A DNA stretch of 64,000 nucleotides from Siphlonurus alternatus (taxonomy: Eukaryota > Arthropoda > Insecta > Ephemeroptera > Siphlonuridae): positions 22,069,630 through 22,133,629 of the forward strand of contig OX463781.1 in the NCBI GenBank assembly GCA_949825025.1, in the 5' to 3' direction. The translations under genes and the position numbers were made by a program. Below, in pieces: positions 14,605 to 26,377 of the stretch (positions are counted from its first letter, which is position 1; each line of letters starts with the position of its first letter). The notes under the pieces were generated by a model. It made no database searches and was not told the DNA's origin. It was given only the letters and a program-made list of their open reading frames with translations.

Positions 14605-15064
14605 AGGTGATTGAGCAGAGCGTACTTGATTAGGCTAATCAAGTACGCTCTGGATTGAGTGTAGCACCGGTAGTTGGTAGCACTGACGTATATTCACAAT
14701 GTTAATTTTTGAATCTACAAATCTGGAGTAATTTTGAATCTAGAGCTTAGCTGATTGCAGAAATGTCAAGATTATGAGTTTCTCTAGGGCACAGATTAAG
14801 TTTTTGTGTCTTTAATTAAATAAAATTATTTTTTAACATTTTTTAAAAAAGAGTAAGAATGTATCTTTTAAAAATTTAGAAAAATAGTTTTATTTACTTA
14901 AAAGCATAAAAACTTAATCTGTGCCCTAGAGAAACTCATAATCTTGACATTTCTGCAATCAGCTAAGCTCTTGGTTTAAAATTATTCCAGATTTGTAGAT
15001 TCAAAAATTAACATTATGAATATACGTCAGTGCTACCAACTACCGGTGCTACACTTAATCACCT
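14605..15064. mobile_element. Long-arm foldback MITE with an inserted palindrome
   Basis: Two long arms match in inverse: GTAGCACCGGTAGTTGGTAG at the left and CTACCAACTACCGGTGCTAC at the right, continuing through CTTAGCTGATTGCAGAAATG and TTTCTCTAGGGCACAG. The ends are AGGTGATT and AATCACCT. The left terminus is interrupted by a perfect 17+1+17 palindrome (14617-14651) missing from the right one. An AT-rich centre of about 100 bases has no coding frame. Confidence 0.7.
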
Positions 15065-16315
15065 CGCTTAATATGGTATGTCACTCTTGTCACAAAATTG
15101 TCAAAATTCAAGGGGATGGTTTTCTCACAACAGTTCCATTTCCGGTTTCCGTCCATAAGGCCATAGTCCATAGTGTTTAATTTCTACCTCAATTTTCATA
15201 AAACTGATAAGACGGATCCACTTTAAAATTTGTATGCCATGACTTATTGATGGCAAATTCAAAGTTCCCTACAAGTCTTATTGCATGCAAGAGGGACGAT
15301 TCCGAGATCTCATTCAACTGAGATTTTTCCTTAAATCTAAACAAAGTAATGCAATTTAAGTGTGTTTTAATGACATATTATATTAACTGCTTTGTTTTTT
15401 GACACTTCCATTGTGAGGGAACACTATTAAGTTTATCATACACATAATAATACTTAAAAATAACACCCACTTATAATTGCTGGGAATGTTGTTAATTAAT
15501 GCAGGTTATTTTACCCAAGTCAAATCAAATCAAATGATTACTATTCAACTTTTCAACCCTTTAAGAATACCAAATAATTAAACAAAGCTATAATTATGCA
15601 TGAAAAAATACTGAATTAAATATAGCATGTCATCAGTCATTATAATAAAAAGTGAGTTTTTTTTTTTATTCATTTCAGCATTGTGATTAAAGCTTAAAAA
15701 GTTTGAAATAATCCGATAACTAAAGGCAAGCGAGTGTTATGAGATAAAGGGGTGTGATGCGTTGCCTAGAGGGATGATTAAGGGAGTTATTTCAGGTTAA
15801 CAATAGCTCAGTGTCATTGTCACAAAGTTTCATAAATATACAAAAAAAAAATTAGTGACGCAGATAAAATAATATTTTAGTGTACAATATTTTACATTAT
15901 ATGGCTTTTTAATATAGCATGCCATACTTTTATTTACTTCACAAATAGATGTTAACTATAATATTTTGACATTTTGTCACATTATAAATCATACGAGATA
16001 TTACGATTAAATTTTAAGCTTTTTTAAACATGCGATGATATTGTAATTACTCAATTAAATTGAATATTTTTACTATTTTTAGCTTAAAAGAAATAAAGCA
16101 AAAAAATTAAGTATACAATTTTTAAATGTATATAGGCTCGCATTATTTATCAGGCACCCATATTACAGATATCATTAAAAAAAACTGTTATTTTTATACA
16201 TGAAGACGTAATTTCAAATTTTATATTTATTTTATTTATTTATTTCTTCATGTGGCTGTACATAATACAACATAGATTAATTGTTATATATTCATCTCAA
16301 TTAAATATATATATA
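15065..16315. other. AT-rich DNA, no gene seen
   Basis: I see no frame, repeat or RNA gene I can support. Confidence 0.5.
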
Positions 16316-16530
16316 GGATGGTGTTCCGTCAAAAACGACTAACTCATTTTATCTTTTATCGCGAGCCGAGATGGTCGCTTTTGCACTATGGGTTTTCAGG
16401 TATACATTTTTTTTATACCTGGAAACCCGTATAGTGCAAAACCGACCATCTCGACTCGCGATAAAACGAGTTGGTCGTTTTTGAGAGGATGCGATAAAAT
16501 GAGTTAGTCGTTTTTGACGGAACACCATCC
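16316..16530. mobile_element. TIR element, GGATGGTGTTCCGTC ends
   Basis: The outer arms (16316-16353 and 16493-16530) are perfect 38-bp inverted repeats beginning GGATGGTGTTCCGTC. A second inner pair surrounds TTTTGCACTATGGGTTTTCAG and its complement. The right side carries a second diverged version of the terminal motif (GAGTTGGTCGTTTTTGAGAG at about 16468-16487). No clear target duplication and no coding frame. Confidence 0.75.
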
Positions 16531-18052
16531 CTAATTTAATAATTATTATTTTATTTAACTGATGGTTTTAATTTTTTTTCAATTTCATTGCTATATTATT
16601 TCAAAAGATTTCACGGATAAAATCTCAATAACTAAAAAAAACACACTCTTAAATATGTAAATAAAACAAAGCCACATCAGCCACCTCTTTTACATTCCTA
16701 GTAGCCTGAGCATGTAGTAATCTTACTCCTCTCATCCTATATAAAGGTTATCGGGCACCCGATGTTGTCAGCTCCATCCTTTCCTGGCCACCCTGTCTAG
16801 AGATTCTACTCCTTGAGAAGACAAGCTAGACATACGAGAAAGTAACTAAATAAATTAATAAAAAAGTTTTTAGCCCACCATCTTGGAAACTGTAACAGCT
16901 GCAGTGCAAGTCAATTTTCAAAATAATTTAACTAAACCTTACGTTTGATAAACTTTTTTATTTCTTCATCACAGTATTCATTTAAAAATAAAAAGTGATT
17001 ACGACAGTTTTTCTTTGCTTTCTCTTTGATTAAAAGCTTAATCCACCCAAATTGTTTCTCACCTCTTGCTCCAGCTGCATGCATTCATCACAAAACCACG
17101 CCCTACGTTTAATAATTGCAAAGTGATGAGAAAAAATATGAACTCTGACGTGCCACTTTATATTTATGGTTTGGACAACGTCACAACTTAAGTGTGTTTT
17201 ATGTACCACTTTTTTTCCATTGAGAACAATGACATACATAGCAACAGAATAATATTTACAGCTAAAATATATTATATTTGAGAATAATTAAGATATATTA
17301 CATCATTTTTTAATTACGACGTTACAATATATTACCACATGCACTCAAATAGATACGTTATAGAATAATTTTACTATTTACCAGAAGATATGAAAATTAT
17401 ATAATTTAAGTTATATATGTTATATATTATAGATTATATTACGTGACCTCAATAAAACTCCTCTTTTTTTTAACTTTGATTTCATAATGCACCACATTCT
17501 GAAAGTTATGCATTTATTTTAAATTAAATATAATGCCAACTTTGTTTTAATACTTTAACCTCGTTGTAAATATTCCTTTCCTTTTTTATCTCTAGCGAGC
17601 ACTATATATGATGCTTAAATTTAATATTATCGTGCGCATACCCCACTTTTTGAGACAAGTGGAGTGCGATTGATTGATGGCACTACCGTCTAGCCGGGAT
17701 GATATAATATTAAATCATGGTTTGTGAAGGTGTCAAGGAGAACTGACGATACAATTTTTTCATGAAAATATAAAGTGTATTAACATTGTATATTATTCAT
17801 ATGTTATTTTCAATTCATGTATAAAACCTATGACACATTTAAAAAAAAAATGGAATGTAGCAACATTTATTATTTTCTTCCTTTTTTTACAATGTTAGCT
17901 CATATCACTATAATTCATAAACAGCATTATTTGTCAATAGTGTGAAAACTTAACAACAGTATTGCTGCAGCAGAATCGTAAAAATACGAGCGTCAATGAC
18001 TTAATTTTCCACCATTTAGCATATTATCTACAGGGCTTCGGCTGCAGGTGTT
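16531..18052. other. AT-rich DNA, no gene seen apart from a candidate promoter
   Basis: A candidate core promoter lies at 16738-16775 (listed separately). Beyond it I see no supported coding exon. A minus frame at 17030-17239 (69 residues) has no recognised domain. Confidence 0.45.
16738..16775 (+). promoter_or_regulatory. Candidate TATA plus initiator core promoter
   Basis: TATATAAAGG (16738-16747) is followed by TTGTCAGCTCC. The initiator A at 16770 is 30 bases after the TATAAA start, the normal spacing. The following 70 bases are less AT-rich than the surroundings, as a 5' leader might be. No start codon with an extended frame follows nearby. A chance match in AT-rich DNA is possible. Confidence 0.3.
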
Positions 18053-18270
<218 letters not shown>

Positions 18271-18390
18271 TCACCCAAAGTACAAATACAAAATATATTA
18301 CAAAAATTAGGGTGCGGATTGCAACAAAGCACCGATGGCACTATTTCACTAAAAAGTGGTTACAATCCTTTATATAACTACTGAAAAAAT
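18271..18390 (-). mobile_element. 3' end of a (TAAA)n-tailed retroposon, copy 1
   Basis: About 120 bases ending on the minus strand TGTATTTGTACTTTGGGTGAAA then (TAAA)n match 36432-36556 in the opposite orientation. Shared pieces include AAATAGTGCCATCGGTGC and TTGCAATCCGCACCCTAAT. Homology stops near TTTTTTCAGTAG in both copies, so this could be a short SINE or a common truncation of a LINE. No coding. Confidence 0.65.
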
Positions 18391-21169
18391 TGTTTTCCTT
18401 CTCAAATTCAGGGTACTTGTCTAAACCTTGTGGAAAAGTAAATAATTATCCAAATAATTATTCAAATTACTAACCTTCCCCATGCATTACTGATGTGTAA
18501 CATTTTATTCACTGGTTAAAAATTATAAACTTTTATTCACCCCCTACACCAAATTTTTTATAAACATGTACTAATAATTTTTTATGATATAATTATATTA
18601 TTATAATAATTATATTACTATAACAAATATTTAATTTGTACCATGATGCGGAACTATCTGCTAATTAATTTTAAGTAAAAACTATTCTTCTGGTATGAAT
18701 CACCACAATTAAGTTCCTCCACACTCACTGCTTACGTTAAATATTTATATCATTACAGCTGGAACCCATATATATCTCCCCATGTTTTCCTTGTTGACTC
18801 GTGTTCTTGTGGCCTCACGTATGCTGGTATGCTGTTTCTTCCAGAGTATTGACAAACATTTCATTGGTTGGTGTGTTTTCTATAACTATTAAATATACAT
18901 AAAACAGACAAACACTAAACAACGAACATATACGAGTTTACGACAATTAAAAAAAAAGAGAGAAACAAGCAAGTGCGAGTAATGTGACAGTTTTGAGTAA
19001 AAACGTACATCTTGAGAGAGCACGAATGTTATATTATTTATTATATGGTTATATTAACTAACTTGTTGTATCTGTTCGAGATGCAGCTCCAGCAAATTAG
19101 GTGGGAAAATCGTTTGTGCTTTTCTGAGTTATACGTACACTCATAATAATACAGCAATAACTGAGATGGAATAAAATTAATTATTGTTGTATATAACAAT
19201 ATATAATTATATATGATTCCATGGTGGAGTATATATATATATGTATATAATATATATTATAAATATATTTTCAGATGATTAAAAAATATTGGGAGTTTTA
19301 ATAATGTTACTTGGAATGTTTCAAATTAATAAAAAGTATCTTGGTTCAATGTATCACATTTTTAGCTATAATATAATATGTCATGTAGAATTTGAAATTA
19401 CGAGAAAATCGTTTCCACCTCGACCATCGCAGGGATCGAGAGTCAATATTTAATTACAGCACACAGAGAGTGGGCTATGTGTTTGCCAGATGTCCCTTTG
19501 GACATGCCAAAACTTTGCTGTTGCGAAATTAGTTAAAACTTTGTATTTCGTCCAGCACCCATACTTTGTGGCAGATTTGAAATTGATATCGAAGAATTTA
19601 ATTTATATTTTATACCTAAAGTAAATTACAAGATATGAATTAATAATTTTACTAATGGTGAATTGTTGTCATATTAAAATGAGACATTTTTAGAGTCCAG
19701 GACCTATTTTTAAATATTTGAAATTTTGCCCACGTTCTCTGAAGACGGCCCTCTCTTCATGCATTGATTTAAGCAATAAAAAATATTTTACACTTTGTCA
19801 AAGTGACTCAATCTACCTCTAAATAAAAAAAAAATTATAATAATAAAAATGATATACATTCTAAAAATATATTTCCAAGATTTTACTATTGTAATTCACA
19901 TTTTCTAATTTACAAACGATATTTATAGAGTAAAATGAACCAAAAAAAAAAATTATTATTTAATTCTATTTAGTAAATGAATGATCAAAATGTAGTTAAT
20001 AAAACAACAAATATACTATATAAAATAAAACATGGAGGAGTAATTTGCTATTTACTAGAAGTGTAATTTTTATTTTAAAGTGCTAGCTTACGTGGGCACA
20101 ACTACACCAGCTAAATCTCCTCTTTATATTCTGTAAAAAAGCTATTAAGGCAGCCGTCCTTTGCTGGTTCGACGGACACATTGACGCGACAGGCTCGTCG
20201 CTTCGCACAAACTAAAAGTTCGTCATGGAGGAAAAGCGATTTATCAAGCACAGACTACCCTTAATCTATCCATTGACACCAGGCACAAAGGAGCATATAT
20301 GTATATAGATGGTGTCCCTTTGTCTTTTATATTATAGTAATTGAAAATATATCATATTATATTTAAAAGCCATTTCTTAATTATTACTTTGTTAATTATT
20401 ACTGCAGTGGAATGTAACAATTGATGAGATTTCGACACAAAATAACAAACAAATTGTACCTTTGATTTTTATAAATTAATAATCAAGATATTTTGTCGGG
20501 TATATCATGAAATACAAATATTATTCTTATTAAACTTATTTATTTAAAAATGCGATTTTTTTAACATTATAATGCAAAAAAGTATACTATTAAATAATCT
20601 TTTTACGGCCTCGTCAAAATTAACTATCTCTAATCAAAATGAATTTTTATAATAAATAATGTTTTATGAAATCAGTGTTTTTTTATTACGTAAAATGAAT
20701 TACAAATACTTACTGTAATTACAGTTCATTTTATTATTCATGATAATTTAATATTAAATACTTATAATTATAGTTGTTATTTCTTTTTTATTCTAATTAT
20801 ATGAGGTATTCATTATTTACATTCTACCAAAGCATCGTACCGAAGTACCGTATACACATTTGATACACTATATATATATTGTTTTAACAACAAACTACAT
20901 GTATGTTTGCAATACAACGTACGTAGTAGTACTTCAAGTCACAAAGTATCCAATAATATTCAATATTAATACTATAAAACAAAAGGGTTCGAGAGACTCT
21001 CACGGTAATGAGCTGTATACAACCTAAAGTACAGAATAACACTCCAACAATGATTGTTCAATAGTCTAATTAAAGTTACAGAACAACAACAAGAAGTACC
21101 ATTACATAACGTACAAAAAAACGCAAAAATAACCTTACTTGTGTAGACCAGACTGCGCCAGGTAGTTTC
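18391..21169. other. AT-rich DNA, no gene seen
   Basis: I see no supported gene. Patches of mixed composition at 18722-18860, 19400-19560 and 20140-20280 have no recognisable product. A (TA) run is near 19228-19260. Confidence 0.5.
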
Positions 21170-21320
21170 ATCGCCTTTAAGTTAGGCAACTTGTTCAGCA
21201 GTGTATCGGAGAGGGTTGCATAAGCATTAAGGACTTTAATTTCGTAATTAAACCCAAAATTTATGTATGATGTACTATGATATTTTCTAATAAAAGCCTT
21301 TATGAATTGAATGTTTGTTT
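21170..21320 (+). repeat. Dispersed repeat with LINE-like tail
   Basis: The piece GTTAGGCAACTTGTTCAGCA, followed by CGGAGAGGGTTGCATAAG, recurs in inverse at about 47582-47650 and in diverged form at about 54545-54602. Here it is followed by an AT-rich stretch ending TAATAAAAGCCTTTATGAAT, resembling the tail at 9.3 kb. Probably a short non-autonomous retroposon. Confidence 0.45.
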
Positions 21321-21331
21321 GTTTTTATCAA

Positions 21332-21652
21332 ATGGAGTATCGACTTCAATTTCTTTTATTGCAGAAATGAATAGAGCGTGCAAAGTTATGCTACCCTGAT
21401 TTTTTTTTCAGAATATTTAGAGCCCGGGAAGTATTTTGAAAAAATTATTGAAAGTCCTTTTTGTGACGTCACGAGGCGGCAATTCCTATCTTTTTCTTAA
21501 GGATCGGCGTCTCGTGACGTCACAAAAATAAATTTCAATAATTTTTTAAAAATACTTCCCGGCCTCTTAAAAATTTGAAAAAAATCAGGGTAGCATAACT
21601 TTGCATGCTCTATCCATTTCTGCAATAAAAAAAATTGAGGTCGATACTCCAT
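21332..21652. mobile_element. Long-TIR MITE (family G), copy 1
   Basis: The terminal repeats are well over 100 bases, beginning ATGGAGTATCGAC and ending GTCGATACTCCAT. Both arms contain TTGCAGAAATGAATAGAGCG-like sequence, ATGCTACCCTGATTTTTTTC and a perfect TGACGTCA (21464-21471 and 21515-21522). No transposase frame. Superfamily uncertain because I cannot fix a target duplication. Confidence 0.8.
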
Positions 21653-22431
21653 TATATTATCTCTTCATGGGCACAATAACATCCATATTTTATATATGTA
21701 TAAACAGAAATAGCAAGTCTCTTAAAGTTGTACAAAATAGCGTCGATCACGTCAAACACACGTGACGTTCAGAAAAATTACTAGTTTGCTCGTGTAAATT
21801 ACAATTTGAATGTCTCCACCATGAAAGAAAAATTACAAGTAAATCAATTTTGGCCATGCTATCAGAATTTCAACCCTGAAACTTTTCTGTTGGTAATTTT
21901 TTTAATTTCAGAGTTTCAGTTTTGAATATAAAGGAAACAAACTTGAACAAAAATTTTCATACCGTATATTATGTTCTATTTGAGATTTCCATGTAAATTG
22001 ATTTGACCTTTACAGCAAATTAATATTGAAGACACAAATTAAATTAGGAAAATTAGCCAATTACTGTCGGTTGGCAAATAATACTGCCAGTCAGAACCAA
22101 CTTATCTAGACTAGCAATTATTCTAGGTACACTATGGTCATTACTGTTGTTTGCTTACTGACGTAAGATACAGATTAGACACTTTTAGTGGAATTGATTA
22201 ATATTGTAGTAGTTTGTTTGAGTGTATGAGATTGTTCAAATATCTCTAATTAATAATTTACATAAGTACTCTCAAGTTTTGATCCAACTTATCAAACACA
22301 TTTAGGCAACCTTAAAGAGGAGCCATTTTCTTATGTAGAAAAATAACGCAGCGCTGAGAGAGAAAAAGGTTGCCTAAACTCGGAGTGCTATAGATGATTT
22401 GGGAAAGTGGACATTTCATTTTGCCCTTACA

Positions 22432-22750
22432 ATGGAGTATTGACCTAATTTTTTTTTATTGCAGAAATTGATAGAGCGTGCAAAGTTATGCTACCCTGAT
22501 TTTTTTCAGATTTTTTACAGCCCAGGAACTATTTTTAAAAAATTATTGAAAGTTATTTTTGTGACGTCACGAGACGCCGCTCCTTAAGAAAAAGATAGGA
22601 CTTGTCGCCGCGTGACGTCACAAAAAGGACTTTCAATAATTTTTTAAAAATTCTTCCCGGGCTCTAAAAAATCTGAAAAAAATCAGGGTAGCATAACTTT
22701 GCACGCTCTATCCATTTCTGCAATAAAAAAAAATGAGGACAATACTCCAT
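22432..22750. mobile_element. Long-TIR MITE (family G), copy 2
   Basis: Same ends (ATGGAGTATTGACC and AATACTCCAT) and interior as 21332-21652, only 780 bases away and in a comparable state of preservation. TGACGTCA palindromes lie at 22562-22569 and 22613-22620. The frame at 22683-23000 starts inside this element and has no recognised product. Confidence 0.8.
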
Positions 22751-22947
22751 TAGTGTGCGTACTGGTCATCTTGGAAATTTTCCCACTTGCATGCTCTGTG
22801 TTATTCTTACGTGGCATGATAATTAACATGGCTGCAAATGGAAAGTTTCCAAGGCAATGACTGTATATACAATGCAGTACAGATATTTTTAACCTATAAT
22901 TTGATTTGTAATTGTAGTAGAAATATATATTATTAAATTTCAATTTT

Positions 22948-23426
22948 AAGGTAGAGATAACACCGAACAGCTGTTCGACGTAGTCTCCTTTGATTAACAT
23001 GTAAACCTTAGTAAATTCACAAAAATTCTGAAATACTTTTGAGAGACAGATATTAGTGCCTAAAAGCCATAGAAAAATTCAAATTCAAATTTTTATTTCG
23101 ATCATAGGCTGTACAGCATGGATCACGTCAATTATTACATTAAATATGTAACATACTTAATTCTAATTTCAAAACAATTTAACGAGACGATTTTTTTTAT
23201 TATTTTTTTTAATTCAGCATATATATAGGGCTTTCCCATGAAGAGACAAACTAAAAACTTAATTATAAAAAATCGGCTCGTTAAATTGTTTTGAAACTTT
23301 TTCTGTGGCTTTTAGGCACTAATATCTGCTTCTCAAAAAATGTCAGAATTTTTGTGAATTTGCTAAGGTTTACATGTTAATCAAAGGGACCTACATCGAA
23401 CAGCTGTTCGGCGTTATCTCTACCTT
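22948..23426. mobile_element. Foldback element with AAGGTAGAGATAAC ends
   Basis: The left arm starts AAGGTAGAGATAAC and the right arm ends GTTATCTCTACCTT. Each carries GAACAGCTGTTCG (a palindrome with the E-box CAGCTG), then TTAACATGTAAACCTTAG and TATTAGTGCCTAAAAGCCA or complements. The left arm is lengthened by an unrelated retroposon fragment (23084-23167). Confidence 0.75.
23084..23167 (-). mobile_element. Short retroposon fragment inside the foldback left arm
   Basis: The right arm lacks this stretch, which is flanked by TTCAAA on both sides (23078-23083 and 23168-23173). On the minus strand it ends CGAAATAAAAATTTGAATTTG, a typical LINE/SINE 3' tail. So it is a truncated insertion of about 84 bases with a likely 6-bp target duplication. 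Confidence 0.6.
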
Positions 23427-23663
23427 CGTCATCAGAATAAATATTAATGAAATGCAGTTGTGTTTTTTCAATTAACTACGTAATTGCATGTATTATTTTA
23501 GATGACATGTAATTACTCTGAACAATATATTAATTTTATTAATGCATGTAGAAGAGACAGTGAAACATTGATAACAATTATAATAGTGAGATTGTTATTT
23601 ATAAAGTAAACAAATACTTTCCATTTATTTTAATATTTCATTAAATATATAGAATAGCTGTTA

Positions 23664-23728
23664 ATGAAGTATCGACCTAAAAAAAAAATGCAGAAATGGA
23701 TAGAGGATGCAAAGTTCTGCTCTGCTAC

Positions 23729-23759
<31 letters not shown>

Positions 23760-23850
23760 AGTTTTTGGTATAAAAAATCTAAAAAAAAAAATGGAGGCAC
23801 AACTTTGCACCCTCTAATCATTTTTGCAATAAAATTTTTTGAGGTATATC
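23664..23850. mobile_element. Long-TIR MITE (family G), copy 3, decayed
   Basis: GAAGTATCGACC, GCAGAAATGGATAGAG and the inverse CACCCTCTAATCATTTTTGC then GAGGTATATC match the family at 21332. The centre with the TGACGTCA sites is missing and replaced by T and A runs (T about 29 near 23731). The two opposite frames of 63 and 86 residues are by-products. Confidence 0.6.
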
Positions 23851-25098
23851 CCTGGCTGGTACAATATCATGTAATAAAGAATGAAATAAAAAAAAAATTA
23901 ACGTATTTCAACATCAATATGTGAACATTTAAATTAATGTATAAAATACATAGTCATAACAGCTATTTGAGTAAAAATAGTGTGCAGTCTATTTGCATAT
24001 AACGAACAATGAAAACTGCATATAAATGCTGCTGCTTTTTTGCATTCAATGAATGGATTAACGTTGTACAAACCATTTAATTACATATAAATAATTATAT
24101 AATTTTATACCACGCTATTTTTTACTAATAATATTTAATATAAAATGAAAAAAATTAATTATTAGTTCCAAATACCCAAAGAATTAATTGAAAAATCATG
24201 TTGCCCTCGAAGAAAATGTAGTACATGAAAATAGAATTTGTAACCATTATTAAAATATAACTAGATGTAATAAGTAAGAATGTTTAAATTAAAGAAGGTA
24301 ACTACAAAAGTAAATGACAGCTTTTTATTTTAATGAAGCATATTTTTTTTTAAAAAAAACTTTAGTCCTTTAGAGTGATTTATTCAGAAATAAAAACTTT
24401 TTTTTAGTATTAGTATATTTATTATAGCTGCACAATTTGTTGTAAAATTTATTTCAATTATGACAATTCTGATTTAAATTATGTTATTGTATTTATTAAA
24501 GATATTTTTAATATTAAAATATGAATAATAAAGAATAAATAAAATATATTACATTTGATATACTTCAATGCACTTAACTATTTTATAAATTACATAAATA
24601 AATTAAATATTTAATATAATTCTAAAAATTTATACCAAGCGATGAAATGTAATTTACATACTTCAATTTAATATTAATACAATTTCATTAATTAAATTTA
24701 CATTTAAAATTAAATTTAAAGGGAAGAAGAAAGACTGAAGTACTGTTGGCAGTGTTGGCACGGAAAAGACGTTAAGTTGCTGGGGAATACGTTAGATGAA
24801 GGAAGGTAAGAGGGGGATGTAGCGTAATCTTGTTTTGTTGTGGTTCCTACTAGATTAAATTTCTTGACACAGGAGCAGCTCAACTAGAACCCCCTAACAG
24901 TAAGCCTCAAGTCATATCTGACATTCCTTTACAGTAGATCACGATTAGAAGCTATATTTACAGCAACATAACTTCTTGCGGGACTATAAGTTGTAATGTA
25001 TCCACTTGAGTTATACGTCTAACAAAGTGACTAAAATTTCAATTTTTAATTAAATATGAGTATTTTTAATATTAAATTTTACATAAAATATGCATTAA
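23851..25098. other. AT-rich DNA, no gene seen
   Basis: Nothing supported as a gene. The patch at 24720-24990 is richer in G and C but has no long frame or motif I recognise. Confidence 0.5.
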
Positions 25099-25303
25099 GG
25101 CTGATCGCAGACAGCGTCGTATGATTTCGTATCGTATAACTTAGTATGATAAAAATTTAGAACCGGTTCTAAATGAGAAACTTACGATGTCATACCATAT
25201 ACGATACCAAGCGAAGCTAAATGCGCGCGCATACATGATCACATAGTTTCTTAATTTTTTTATCATACGCTGCGAAATCATGCGATTCTGTCTGCGACTA
25301 GCC
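25099..25303. mobile_element. PIF/Harbinger-like MITE, GGCTGATCGCAGAC ends
   Basis: The ends GGCTGATCGCAGACAG and CTGTCTGCGACTAGCC are inverted repeats with two mismatches, flanked by TAA (25096-25098 and 25304-25306). The repeats continue inward (CGTATGATTTCGTA and complement). The 205-bp length, TAA duplication and lack of coding fit a non-autonomous PIF/Harbinger element. Confidence 0.7.
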
Positions 25304-25396
25304 TAACAGCTAAAGCATTGCTAAAAAACAGTAAGTTCCTCTCACTACAAACTAGATTATAACCAGATTAACCAGACATCACTAAAAAAAAATTAT

Positions 25397-25398
<2 letters not shown>

Positions 25399-25484
<86 letters not shown>
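25399..25484. repeat. (TA)n microsatellite
   Basis: An uninterrupted dinucleotide run of 86 bases lies just left of the Gypsy insertion. Confidence 0.95.
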
Positions 25485-25485
<1 letters not shown>

Positions 25486-25725
25486 TGCAATGTATTTAAT
25501 AAGGCAATAAACATTACATAAACATTAAAAATTGAAGTAAATATTTTGTTTTCTTAATTCAGTATTTTTTTTAATTATTCGTAAGCAGGAAAATTAACAA
25601 ATATTTGATAATCAATATTTATAATTAAGGTGAGATTATTCAACATTTAAAAATGTTAATAGTCTATCATCAAAGAAAAAAAAATGAATATAAATATTCT
25701 GACTTTCCTGAATTGCTAACAAAGT

Positions 25726-25949
25726 TGTAATATTATGGTTTCTTCTGTATAAATGATAACTCAGATGATTTATAATCAAGATATAAGTTCAGGTTTTATT
25801 TCTTTAGCATCCTTTTACAGACATGCCAGAATCCTACCTACAGAGCCATCTAGAGGTCCTTGATGTCAACCTACAACCACAGTTGACATATGCAATACAA
25901 CAATACATTTTAATTTGAATGTATTTAAATAAACTTAATTAATTGTACA
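25726..25949 (-). repeat. 3' LTR of the Gypsy element
   Basis: This 224-bp repeat lies downstream of gag-pol. On the coding strand it contains AATAAA (complement of 25795-25800) inside AAAGAAATAAAACC, a likely polyadenylation signal. One AAAGT target duplication abuts it at 25721-25725. Confidence 0.93.
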
Positions 25950-25964
25950 TCTCTCTTTCTCTAC
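25950..25964 (-). other. Polypurine tract of the Gypsy element
   Basis: On the coding strand the bases next to the 3' LTR read GTAGAGAAAGAGAGA, nearly all purine. This is the expected primer for plus-strand DNA synthesis. Confidence 0.8.
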
Positions 25965-26377
25965 TGACCAAAATAGAACAAAACTAAACATGGAAGCTAT
26001 ATACAAAAAAACACAAATGCAATGACAATTATTTTCAATGCTAGGAAATTAAACAAATGCTGGTACTATTACATCTTAATCTTAGATGACAAATAAATTA
26101 TTTTGATAATAACATATTAGCTTAAGTACTTTAATCTCTTCTTCCTTTCCCTTCGGACAGAAGGAAGAGAATAAAAAAACAAAAAAAAAAATGACGGAAA
26201 TGAGAGAACGACCAAAAAAGAAAAAAAATATAATTTGCAAGACTGCATAATATATATTATGTGTTAATAGCCATAGTACAGCTAATTTGATTGATAGATT
26301 ATACCATTTATATTATGACAACAACAAAATAAATGCACACAACAAAAAAAAACATTACTAAATTTGGGTGAAAATGT
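25965..26377 (-). other. 3' untranslated region of the Gypsy element
   Basis: This is AT-rich DNA between the gag-pol stop and the polypurine tract. No env-like or accessory frame is visible. Confidence 0.7.

Noticed and set aside
22683..23000. 105-residue minus frame
   Set aside because: It spans the end of one MITE and the arm of another; no recognised product.
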